Positions 9,412-19,808 of a stretch of DNA of 64,000 nucleotides are shown here, piece by piece. The stretch covers positions 7,768,001 through 7,832,000 of the forward strand of contig NC_134029.1 in assembly GCF_964204645.1 (NCBI RefSeq), read 5' to 3'. How positions within the stretch are numbered: the first letter of the stretch is position 1; every line of letters begins with the position of its first letter. A program made the position numbers and the translations under genes. Source of the stretch: Tubulanus polymorphus (taxonomy: Eukaryota; Nemertea; Palaeonemertea; Tubulaniformes; Tubulanidae). A model generated the notes under the pieces. The model saw nothing but the letters and a program-made list of their open reading frames with translations, was not told where the DNA came from and made no database searches.

Positions 9412-10918
9412 TGGATGGATCAGTCTGAAATTTCGTACACTTGTTTAGCTATCTACCATCAATGTTGTGTCCAAATTTCATCGAAATCGGATAAAAATTA
9501 ATGATTTTCAAACAATTTGAAATGTCTCTGAAATCTTTAATCTTGGCCCTATCTCTACAAAAAAAGATCGCTAGCATCAGATTTTCATTCCCACTATGAC
9601 TAGATTATTTAAAATTAGTTTAGAACTTGATATGAAAACTTTTATGAATTTGTCAAATTTAACTGTGTGTGACCTGCTGTGTGGTAGGTAGAATTTATCA
9701 GCTTTCTTACATGGGAACAATATCACAAATCCGCGTTGTGCATGGGAAATTTGTTTATAGCCTAGATTTCAAGAATAATTCTAAAATTCTAAAAAACATT
9801 GTTCAAAATGAAATAGTACATTGAATATTTGTTCATTTTAAATGTAGTCACTAAGAATGAGTGGCAGCTTATTGGAACACTGCCACTTTCCTGAAAAACT
9901 ATTAGGCCACACGTCAAGGCATGTTTTTACACTTCAAACATGTAGCTCATACATCGGCAGTTGGTCGACCGTTTTTGGCGAACCGTAGGTTTGCCTATGC
10001 AAACGGTCTGATAAAGCAGTTTTCATTGAAAATAAATAGAGTACCGGTGTGTCAACAAGGCACAAACATAGGCTGTTGAACTAATAGTGTTGAATATTGG
10101 TGTCATGGTTTGGCTTAATGAGTTCTCGAGCCCACAAAAATTTCATAGTGATCGAGTTATTTTTAGGGGACTTATTCTTGAAAAACACGCAAAAACCCTG
10201 CTTTTTAGCACTAAGTAATGGCATGTTTTTACATATGACAATTTGCATGCTTGGAATTGAAATATATAAAAGTTCAATCCTTCCTGGAAGTGTCGCCGTT
10301 TTTAGTTCGACTGATCTCAATGTACTTTTCGACCTACAGGCCCTCACTTTATAAACCCCCTAAATTTCCTCGCTTCTATTTATTTGAGTTGACCTTGTAA
10401 CCCGAGCTACAATGAATGTGATTGGCTGTTTGTGGGATATACGGGACATTCCGGGAATTTCGCCGTTTCTGATGTCATTGGGAAAGCCCATTGGGAAAGC
10501 CTAATGTGAAACCCAAAACAAAATGGCGCGTATTTGTTTTGAGTTCTAGAAAAAAAGTCTGATGTTTGTATTTTTTACATTTTGTCGATTGATGGATTCT
10601 GACTTGTGAAATTGTGGTCAATCTAATACTGCGTCGCTAGTGTTGTATATACGCGCGTCAGCTGTCAGCCGCGTGTGTGCGAATATAGGTTACAGTTTGT
10701 GGTGTGTTAGTAATCACCTGAGCGAGTCTATATATAGCACAGTGACTCGGCAATGATAGTATCACACAGAACTAACCGCAGGCGCATATATTGTCGGCCT
10801 CATACATCTTCAATCCAAATTAATTTATATTTAGTATAATATTTTTGACAATATATGCACTAAATGATTTAATGGTGAGCCACAGGGCCATTGGACCTTT
10901 ATTTATTGGTTTACCTTT

Positions 10919-11001
10919 GTCAGCGATATGATGTATGCATTGAGCCAATTCATCTAAAATCGCGGTACGTTTTTTTATGTGAGCATTTGTTTCATTGGTT
11001 T
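10919..11001 (+). repeat. Dispersed repeat, copy 2 (copy 1 at 8939-9021)
   Basis: Direct copy of the 83-bp element at 8939-9021, about 85-90 percent identical by eye. Confidence 0.75.
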
Positions 11002-11321
11002 AACTTCTAGAACTTTGAAATCACGAATTAAAAAGATTTTTCAAGCAATGCCCTTACTCCAAACAACCTCTAGCTTTCAAGGTAAACCACACTTTGCCCT
11101 TGGGCAATTTATAAAAAATAAAATCTATTTCAATGAATCCCAGAAAAAAGTTTTCACTCGGCACCTTTGCAGTCGGGTCGGTCGGGTAACGGCAAACAGA
11201 CCATTATTTTGGGATGGCCTTATGAATGATAATTTAAACTTTTATAGCAGAAGATGAGCGCTGTGTTTCCTGTTTGATAGAATTTGTAATAAATTGTAAT
11301 TTCTTGTGACCTGAAAACACT

Positions 11322-11780
11322 TAAGGCCCATCTACACGTAGGCACTAAACCGGCTCCGTTGGAATCGGCTTTTTGGAGCCTGTATTTTGAAAGGCGCGCA
11401 TCTACACGAAGTAACTGGGAAGCGAGGTTTTCGATTACGCACATGTTGCTTTCGGTTACACAGACGTTGTAGTGTGGTGATTGCACTCCAGTTTAATTTC
11501 TGGGTAAAAAATGTTAACGAATTTTCAATCGGTTAATCAAAAGAATTTCTAACCAAGTTATTATAAAAATGGAGCTTCTGTCGCTTTGTATGTGGATGCT
11601 GTTCCCTCAAGTTTCACGTAATCGATTTCGTGACCCGAAAATAAAGCAGTGGCTAAGAACGGTGCTGCCATCTGTTAAGGAACTAAACGGAGCCGCCTTT
11701 TCATGATCGCGCATCTACACGGATGAAAGCCGGCTTTTTTAAAAGCGGCTCCGTTGTGTAGGTATGCGGGCGGCCATGTA
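11322..11780. mobile_element. Degenerate MITE-like element with CATCTACACG motifs
   Basis: GGCCCATCTACACG near 11332 faces GTTGTGTAGGTATGCGGGC near 11753. Internally CGGCTCCGTTGG and AAGCGGCTCCGTTG, and two copies of CGCGCATCTACACG, repeat. Terminal symmetry is imperfect and no coding sequence is evident. Confidence 0.45.
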
Positions 11781-11920
11781 TTCTCAAGATGTCCCAAAGC
11801 GCGCCGTGTGCATTTTTTGGCCACACTGGACATAAATCATGACATGTTGAATGTCTGTCTAACAATGACTAGACGTGAAAATTCGAGGGAACCGACAACA
11901 GTCGCCTCAATGAATTATTT

Positions 11921-13135
11921 TTAGCCCACTTGGGACTTTAGTCCCAGCGGGCTATTGCGTTCACTTTTCGTCCGTCGTCCGTCCGTCCGTCCGTAGACGG
12001 AATCCAGTTATTTTGGGAAGTTTTGAAGACGCTTCAAGGTAATGTCTTGATATTTGGGTTACACATGTATCTACCCTAGACACATCTTCAGCCCAAAAAC
12101 TGGCCCTGTCAGATTCAAGATGGCCGACTGGCAGCCATTCTTGTTCGCCAAAATCAGCACTTTTTACACATTTTTGAACTTTTTGAGGGAAATTTTGAAG
12201 ACGCTTTGATCAATTACCTTGATCTTTCGGATATATGTGAATTCCCCCAGGGCCCATCAGCATAACAAAAATTTGGTCGATCGGACTCAAGATGGCCGTC
12301 CTATGACCTTTTTAGTGGCCAAAAATGTTAATTTTGGCCCAAATTCTGAGTCCTGTAGCTTCCTACTGGTTTATCATTTCTCATTGCAATTTGTGATGGG
12401 TATTCTTTGGAAAGGGATGTTTTATACCCGAGACAGGTATTTTTCATCAGCCAATTATGACGCAATTGGCGGCCATCTTGGTGTCAGCAGTACTCGTTCG
12501 TAAGTGGGAAAAAGTTTTTCCACATTATATTGATACCTAAGCGTATTTTGTTACCACAATCATTTAGAAAGTTGTAGCTCATAACGTGTTCTATGATTGT
12601 GGTGAGTTTCAAGGTCATTGGTTTTTGTATATGGCCACCAGGGGGCGTTGAATAATGCAATATCTTAGTATTTCTATATTATATTCGTATCAATGCATAT
12701 TTTGTAACCACAATCAATTGCAAAGTTGTAGCTCATGATATCATCTATGATTGTGGCAAGTTTTAAGGCCATGAGTTATTCTATATGGTCACCAGGGGGT
12801 GTTAAATAGTAGAATAACTTAGTATTTCCTTATTATATTGGTACCTAGGCATATTTTGTTACCATGATCAATTACAAAGTTATAGTTCGTGACATGTTCT
12901 ATGATTGTGGTGAGTTTCGAGGTCATTGGGTTTTGAATATGGTCACCAGGGGGCATTGAATAGTAGAATAACTTAGTATTTCCATATTAAAGTGGTAACG
13001 AGGCATATTTTGTTATCACAATCAATTACAAAATCGTAGCTGCTGACATGTTCTATGATTGTGGTGAGTTTCAAGGTCATTGGATTCTGTATATGGTCAC
13101 CAAGGGGCGTTGAATATTGAAATTGTTAGATTGTT
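11921..13135 (+). mobile_element. Hairpin-headed element with a 154-bp tandem repeat
   Basis: It opens with a hairpin at 11923-11953 (AGCCC...TGGGACT / AGTCCCA...GGGCT) followed by a TCCG microsatellite (about 11968-11995). Then come AAGATGGCCG-containing blocks, and four tandem units at about 12515-13135 with CACCAGGGGGCGTTGAAT at 12637, 12791, 12944 and 13099. Spacing is therefore 153-155 bp. I infer a non-autonomous interspersed element; a long open frame at 12219-12503 is repeat-derived. Confidence 0.65.
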
Positions 13136-13289
13136 GAGCATTTGGAACCACTTCCCTGGACCCATAGTTTAAGGTTGTTTCTCATTTTCGCTCGCAGTTA
13201 TAATACGTTTTATCGTCGTACTTTCTATACCAGGGTATCTCGATCGGCCAAACCGAAATGCGGCTCACATAAAAGACTGTGCTTATATG

Positions 13290-13784
13290 TGTCACCCTGA
13301 TATAATTTGCATATTTCGTAATCATATAGATCTACAATGTCATATCCAACAGTTCATAACATTTCATAGCTCTACTACATATCAATAATAATAATAATGA
13401 TATAATATAACTGATGACTATAGTGTCAATATGTGCTTTAAGGTCGAAATCAACATGTGACATTACTCAATATGTTTTCACAATAATTAGCTATAGTCAG
13501 TGCTCATCGATAATTAATTAATGTCTCTCAAACATGTCACTAGGTGTTTGTTTGTGAGTCCTGATGTCTACAACTTGTCTGACACCTAGTTCTCACATTA
13601 TACTCATGATTCTGTATATGAAGACTATGTAAAGCTATGATAATCATTCTCACTCCGGGATGCAATAAAGATTGTACATATAAGGTTTAACTGCCTTGTT
13701 GTTCCTGATGGATGGAACACTGTACCGCTGGTGTAAATGCTAGTTCCCCAGCCAGCCTGCCGATACAACAACCAGCCGGTTACA
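13290..13784. repeat. Left LTR (495 bp)
   Basis: It differs from the right LTR by about six substitutions and three fewer AAT units. It contains AATAAAG near 13664, a plausible poly(A) signal in the LTR. Confidence 0.88.
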
Positions 13785-14868
13785 GATGGTGGAGAACCCA
13801 AATTTAAGTCCTCGTGACTTACACAAGTACAGATGAAGCTGTTAAACTATTGGTTGTGACTGGAACGTTGACCTCACGAGAAGATCGTATTCAACTACAC
13901 CTGTGACGAGATGGCCGAGATGCATTACGGTAACTTTTTGTCAGCCGAAGGTAATACAGTTGCTTCTTTGTCTCGAATTAGTGGTCAGATGAACATGATA
14001 GAAAATTAAATCAGTTATCGCCGGTTTAAATAGTATGATTCACAATTCTTTTTTCCTAGGCATCTAGTTCCAATCAGCATAAATCAATTTTAGTTTCATT
14101 TCGTACTATAAGTATTAGAATACGGAACACTTCTCAGGGGATATGTCTAAGGTTAATTAGTCAAATTCATCTACTAACAGTACAGTGCGTATCTATACTT
14201 TTTTCGCAACAAACTATTTCGACTATACTAAAGGTTCAATCGGCAATTTTCATTTTCATAGGTTCATATTTTTTGTTTGTTAGTATAACTAAAATATTAA
14301 GATGAATTGGTTGAATTTTTATGTGGACAAATATATAATATCAGTTACACCTGGCCACTTATTTTGGATGGTGATAATTTTTTCCTTATGGTTGACAAGG
14401 GTAACTGTATTTGTGTTGTGTCATTGCCTGAACTCTGCTCTGATGTCAGATGTTGCATGTTACTATCATTGTGTCACGAAATTATTTCCAGTCAGTAATC
14501 GAAAGATCTTCAAAACAGAGAAATGCGTACTACTTGCAACTTGCATCACCAACTGATCTTCGGGACGCTATAACTACACAACACATCGCTCTACTTCTGT
14601 TCGTCGCAGAACCAACCAGAATTCGGGGATCCTCTGCAGATCATTCAAAATCACAGTTAACGTATTATCGCCTCGTCCGTAAATAACGACAACATGTGAC
14701 TCTTTCGTGAATGACTGAATCCGGATGTTACTGTCCAACGTTTGCACATTTTCGCACGGTGGAGCTCAATTTTACACGTTCTCGCAGTGGAAGGAGTTTT
14801 AATGAAGTTATAGCATCTGCGTTTTCCGCAAATTTGGAGGACCAAATTTAATTGGACAAGGGGGCATC

Positions 14869-15372
14869 TGTCACCCTGATATAATTTGCATATTTCGTAA
14901 TCATATAGATCTACAATGTCATATCCAACAGTTCATAACATTTCATAGCTCTACTACATATCAATAATAATAATAATAATAATAATGATATAATATAACT
15001 GATGACTATAGTGTCAATATGTGCTTTAAGGTCGAAATCAACATGTGACATTACTCAATATGTTTTCACAATAATTAGCTATAGTCGGTGCTCATCGATA
15101 ATTAATTAATGTCTCTCAAACATGTCACTAGGTGTTTGTTTGTGAGTCCTGATGTCTACAACTTGTCTGACACCTAGTTCTCACATTATACTCATGATTC
15201 TGTATATAAAGACTATGTAAAGCTATGATAATCATTCTCATTCCGGGATGCAATAAAGATTGTACATATAAGGTTTAACTGCCTTGTTGTTCCTGATGGA
15301 TGGTATCCTGTACCGCTGGTGTAAATGCTAGTTCCCCAGCCAGCCTGCCGATACAACAACCAGCCGGTTACA
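14869..15372. repeat. Right LTR (504 bp)
   Basis: Starts TGTCACCCTGATATAATTTG and ends CCGGTTACA. It carries a longer AAT microsatellite than the left LTR and is otherwise about 98.8 percent identical by eye. Such low divergence means recent insertion. Confidence 0.88.
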
Positions 15373-16223
15373 TATGCCTTGCAAAAATCCAAGGACATTT
15401 TGAAAATTCGAACGTCTTAGTTGAATTCTGTAAGCCATAAGAGTTGAATGATTTCTGTGTAGGTAAATGGCCCCCAAAGTTTTGGTCTGGCCAATTCTGG
15501 ACGGATGTGTTGATACCACTTACTGACGAAGAACGGAATTAATGATAATTAATTGTTGGTTCATTGTTTTTCATTCAGAGGAAATATTTCTCTCAATTGA
15601 AAAATGGCAGCGCGAACTTGTGATTGTAAGAACGCCGTGTGCGGAGTTAGAAGGCCCACGTGTATCTTCAGATACAATCAGTATTGTGTCAAAACTTCCT
15701 AGAAATCGAATAATAAATTGGCTGAATTGGGAATTTCAGATTTTCTGTTTAAATCGATTATTACTGAAGCAACTTTCATTAAAGATAAACCCCCAGAATC
15801 AGAGAGGTGTACATCCAGAAACCCTCCATGTATGAATAGTTATCAAGAAAATATTTGAAAAAGTTTTCTGAATTCCCTCGTCAACTGTGATGCAGTGAGA
15901 GATCAAGTGTGTCGTCCAGACCTGATGATCCTGCTGGAGTAGCTAGTTGGATGTAACGTGCTTCACCACCGCATTTGTGCCTCTGAACAAAATACTACGG
16001 TTGCAACTGTCGGCAAAGCAATATATTAGCCCCCCCCCCCAGCCGGATAACGTTGATTATGACGTTTTAGCATTATGGGGTTTTCAATTATTGGTGAGAC
16101 ACATTTTGTCGTTATTTACTTGTCGCACCAGTGGCTACACCTCTGTGCTCCTCATACTTACTTTCGGAGTAATAAACTACATGTATATTGAAATATTATA
16201 TATTGTGTAATGCATTTTTTCAG
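15373..16223. other. 3' end of intron 1, no feature recognised
   Basis: Apart from a C11 run (16030-16040) I see nothing identifiable before the exon 2 acceptor. The open frames at 15542-15835 and 15947-16210 carry no motif and are probably chance. Confidence 0.5.
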
Positions 16224-16364
16224 CTCCACTCGCTACTGTATTGATAAAGAGATATGGTACACGACTCTGTCTTCTAATTGCGGGAATTTTCAATGGTCTG
16301 ACCATAAGTTTATCAGCGTTCGCTCCAAATATTTACGTGATAATTATTCTTTGGTCGATAGCTG
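16224..16364 (+). CDS. SLC16-like paralogue B, coding exon 2
   Basis: Acceptor TTTTTTCAG, donor CTG|GTGAGT. Encodes APLATVLIKRYGTR, then a helix containing LLIAGIFNGL and the ILWSIAG end. Length 141 nt, phase 1 both sides. It is too short to show as a complete open frame because it lacks an internal start. Confidence 0.92.
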
Positions 16365-16796
16365 GTGAGTATGTCATTGAATCCCTTCTACCTGATAAGA
16401 CAAACATCTGAGGCGTGCGTTATTTTCGGCTCATAAAAATAACCTCGAACTACCAGTGGCAAAGGAAATTGGTTTTGAAAATATCCTAGAATTGTCTATA
16501 GAATGCTGTGTCCAGGATAAACCACTGCCATCAAAAAAAATTCTTCGTAAATACCAGATACTCTTAAATCTATGATTAGATAGATTTTGGGATAAAATAT
16601 TTGTAGAATTTAATGCCACATCTTGCGGGTCCAGTGATGTACGTAGCGAATTTAACAACGCGTCAACGCACACTGATTTGGTCCGTTCTGAATGTGTCCC
16701 GTTCAGGTCGCGGGGACCCATTTAGAACGGTCTAAACGCTGGCAGAGTGAACGCGGCTCTGTTATCGTATTGAATAATCTAATTATCATTTTGTAG

Positions 16797-17759
16797 GTAT
16801 CGCAAACTCCTTCCATCTCGGACCTATAGCTGCGTATGTCGTGATTAGATTTAGGAAATACAGAGCTATAGTGAATGGTATCGCTATAACTGGTTGTTCC
16901 GCGGGCACTTTCTTGCTAGCACTGTTCGCGAACGATACGATAGAGTTGTATTCCTGGAGAGGATCAGTTTGGATTTTAGGCGGCGTGTGTTTCCATCACT
17001 GCTCATTGTGTCTCCTGCTGAAGGACTGGAACACTAACGACAAATCGGACGATCTCTGTTACGTTGAGAGTAACTCCACAGATTCATATCCCGCAAACGA
17101 CCGTCTATTGCGCGATTATGTGAACGGGTTACCGACAGAAATACGAACAGGCGAAATAACCGATCAGAAGAGTAAATGCGAACGGCATTTGAACGTAGAA
17201 AAACCTACCGACGTGAAGATGTCAAAAATTATTAAAAGTATTACTAGTCTTAACAAGAACGATCTGAAGGCGAATCTGGTGGAAATATTGCATTTGAGAT
17301 TGTTTAGAAAGCGAGCCTTCCTGACGATGAGTTTGCATATGTTATTCTATTACATGTCGGCATCGGTGGTTTATCTACACGTAGTTTCCGGATTCGAGAA
17401 TTTGCTAAAAATAACCATCGAACAAGCGCGGTTTATGGTATCAGTCATCGGTATAAGCGGGGTGTTCGGCCGTGTGGTCGGCTCGTTTTTGACGCATTTC
17501 AAACGGATAGATACGTTATCTTTGTATTTAGCAATCGATGTCATGTTAGCGGTGGCTTCGTTTCTAGTGCCGGTATTCGAAGGATTCACGGCAGGAATCA
17601 TACTCAGCGTGTTCCTGGGATTTAGCGTCTCCGGTATTATAGCGACGATGCCGCTTGTATTGATTGAACTACTTGAAGACAGTGACCTTGTCAACATGTC
17701 AATAGGATACTGCTATTTTTTCATAGGAATAGGATCGTTCATTGGCGCACCATTAGCAG
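16797..17759 (+). CDS. SLC16-like paralogue B, coding exon 3
   Basis: 963 nt from acceptor TTTTGTAG to donor CAG|GTAAGC. It starts GIANSFHLGPIAAYVV, which precedes the first methionine of the long open frame, so the exon is longer than that frame suggests. It contains the conserved YRAIVNGIAITG, YSWRG and ILGGV motifs, a hydrophilic central loop (about residues 170-225 of the protein) and the C-terminal membrane half. Bases 17447-17625 match 752-930 of paralogue A at 178 of 179 positions. Confidence 0.93.
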
Positions 17760-17840
17760 GTAAGCAAATTACCAAAAGACTGCCTTGTACATAGTGAAAG
17801 AGTTGTTTAACCATGATGCTGTTTTTTTTTCAATTTTTAG

Positions 17841-17965
17841 GATGGATTTATGACATAACAGGAAATTACGCTTATTCGTTTTACGTTGGAGGTGCACTAG
17901 CTTCTTTGTCATCTTTAGCTATAGTTCCCTACTGGATACGACACGTTCGTAAACTACAACATTAA
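17841..17965 (+). CDS. SLC16-like paralogue B, coding exon 4 (C-terminus)
   Basis: Acceptor CAATTTTTAG. Encodes GWIYDITGNYAYSFYVGG, the last transmembrane helix (ASLSSLAIVP), and a short tail RHVRKLQH ending at TAA 17963-17965. It matches exon 4 of paralogue A closely up to RKL. The tail is shorter and lacks the SFVSKV extension. Confidence 0.92.
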
Positions 17966-19808
17966 CAACAGTTTTTAGTAGCGAATTAGGACAGACAATT
18001 AAGCTTAACAGTCGATTCTAAAAACATACTTGGCAAGCACAATTTCGCGGTAGAAATTTGATTTGACGGCACATGCCATAAAGGTTTTAACCAAAAGGTT
18101 CGAAAAATCGAGTTTCTGATTTTTTGGGAACGACTGTATTGGTTGTATGATTATTTATTACAATCTTATGGGGTCAGGATATTATTCCTCTCTGACAATG
18201 ATAATGCAGCCTGAAATGCGAAGATATGTGTGTAAAATATTGTACATGAAGCCTTGAATTTTATACAAAAAATAGACGGCTATAAAAAAAAGGTACAGAC
18301 GTTTAATTTATGTTAACGATATTAATAGTAAATAATTAACTTTATGGTCTAAGTGATATTTCGTCTATGACAAATAATCATGATACGTACACATTAGACA
18401 AATACACGGAAAACAAAGCATTTATAAATACTAGAAATGATAACCAATCGACAAGAGGGAAATTACTGAAACTATTGACTGAGACTTACGCAACTAGTTT
18501 CGACCTTTAAAAGAAATAAGTGGATCGATCATCCATATAACATTCGGGTCTTATGTCATTTAAAGTACAATCGTTTGAAATCGATGAATCAAACCTGTGT
18601 ATCTAAAACTTCTACAGCAGACAGACTACTCTCATTCCGCTGAAACGAATAGACGTAAACTGTGTTTTCGTCCCATTCCACGATCAGCAGAAAGGTGTAC
18701 TTTCGTGCTGGTCGACCAGTTGATACCGTGCGTATGTTGTAGAGAGACTATTAAAGAGGTGTGCTCTACTATCGGAAGCGATCCTTTGTCGAACGTCTCT
18801 TAAAATCCGAATCCAGACGAGGAGAATACTAACTAGTATATTTTCGATGATCTGACGTGAATATTATTTATTGATGTATGTCAAAGCTCGCGACTCGCAG
18901 GTCGGCCTTTTCGTTATAGTATCCGGAGCTCACGACTCGCAGGTCGGCCCTGTTCTGATCTGATCTATCTTGAACTCAACTGAACTGAACTGGACTGGAC
19001 TTTCTGAACCAAATCAAAAATGTTAATTAGATATTTATAAGTGATGACTAGAGTTGACATAGGCTAAGCGTAAAACTGGAGAGAGTGCCAAACTTACAAT
19101 ATACTATTCAGAACTATGATGATAATGATATCCATGATATCTTTCTCCAAAGTTGGTAATTACTAAATCAATAGAGTATCTACTACAATTGTTATTTTAC
19201 TGATAATCATAAGATCTACATCTGACATTGAAACTATAGTGTAAAATCCTCATTTCATAACACCGCGTTCCCACTTCATCCGCATCACTTTTCTGCGTGC
19301 TTGGATTCCCACGGGACAGAGCCTCCATTGGCTTTCCAAGCATCCAGCCGCGTATGTTCGTAACTTGTTTGAAATTATATATTATTTATACTGCATATAT
19401 ATATATATATACAGATATTAGATATTATATTAAATTACATTATTACATGGTTTTTTCAGAAACTGTACAGTTTTTGATAAACTTCGTATAACCGAGTTTC
19501 GAGTTAGTTTGGAGGTATAGAAAGCAGTTTACACTGATTATTTACGTAACTTTTACGACGAGACTCTGGATGTCGCACATGTGATGAAATCGTTCGTTTG
19601 ATTGTTTTGGCCACATAACGATAGATGATAAAACCAGATTTAGAACCGATTGGGCAGCCTTTATCTCCTATCATCAATTAAATTCCCTATATCTATAATA
19701 TCATATATTGATGTAGCCTGTAAACGTGATGAGAAAAAGAAGGCGACTGCGCGATTTATATACAGGAAACTCTTTACCCTATCACGTGGTTTCAATAGTC
19801 ACCTTATG
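17966..19808. other. Intergenic region between SLC16 paralogue B and the GPCR gene
   Basis: This holds the 3' ends of two convergent genes. It contains a short duplicated motif GCTCGCGACTCGCAGGTCGG (18887 and 18930, the second with CACG), a CTGAACTGAACTGGACTGG run (about 18978-19000) and a TA microsatellite (19397-19420). No coding sequence is recognised. Confidence 0.55.

Larger units (their letters stand above)
13290..15372. mobile_element. LTR-retrotransposon-like insertion with two intact LTRs and no recognisable gag-pol
   Basis: Two direct copies of about 500 bp (13290-13784 and 14869-15372) begin TGTCACCC and end GGTTACA, the TG...CA ends of LTRs. They are flanked by the duplication TATG (13286-13289 and 15373-15376; 5 bp if the shared A is counted). 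After the left LTR lies TGGTGGAGAACCC, a primer-binding-site-like start. Before the right LTR lies the purine-rich ACAAGGGGGCA. The 1084-bp interior has only short frames with no protease, RT or integrase motif. This fits a TRIM/LARD-type or internally deleted element. Confidence 0.85.
7523..16223 (+). other. Intron 1 of SLC16 paralogue B (8.7 kb), dense in repeats
   Basis: In order it holds: a tandem repeat of about 268 bp (8181-8800), a pair of direct repeats (8939-9021 and 10919-11001), an (ACGC)n(CA)n microsatellite (9350-9411), a degenerate element with CATCTACACG ends (about 11322-11780), a hairpin-headed element and a 154-bp tandem repeat (11921-13135), and an LTR pair (13290-15372). 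It ends with unassigned sequence plus a poly-C run (16030-16040). Short open frames such as the one at 9079-9345 have no recognisable domain. Confidence 0.7.
7321..17965 (+). other. Gene span: SLC16 (monocarboxylate transporter-like) paralogue B, four coding exons
   Basis: Coding exons are 7321-7522, 16224-16364, 16797-17759 and 17841-17965, all joined in phase 1 with GT-AG borders, giving 476 residues. The reading frame, intron positions and topology match paralogue A. SLC16 proteins are plasma-membrane transporters of lactate, pyruvate, aromatic amino acids, thyroid hormone and similar solutes; which applies here is unknown. Support for the family is YRAIVNGIAITG, YSWRGSVWILGGV and the C-terminal half with GVFGRVVGSFLTHFKRID. 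The first intron is 8.7 kb and packed with repeats, including an LTR element, while introns 2 and 3 are short (432 and 81 bp). All exons stay open, so the gene appears functional. Confidence 0.93.

Noticed and set aside
14618-14641. Polylinker-like run of GAATTC, GGATCC and CTGCAG sites inside the LTR element
   Set aside because: The order and spacing differ from common cloning polylinkers and flanks are ordinary genomic sequence; most likely coincidence.
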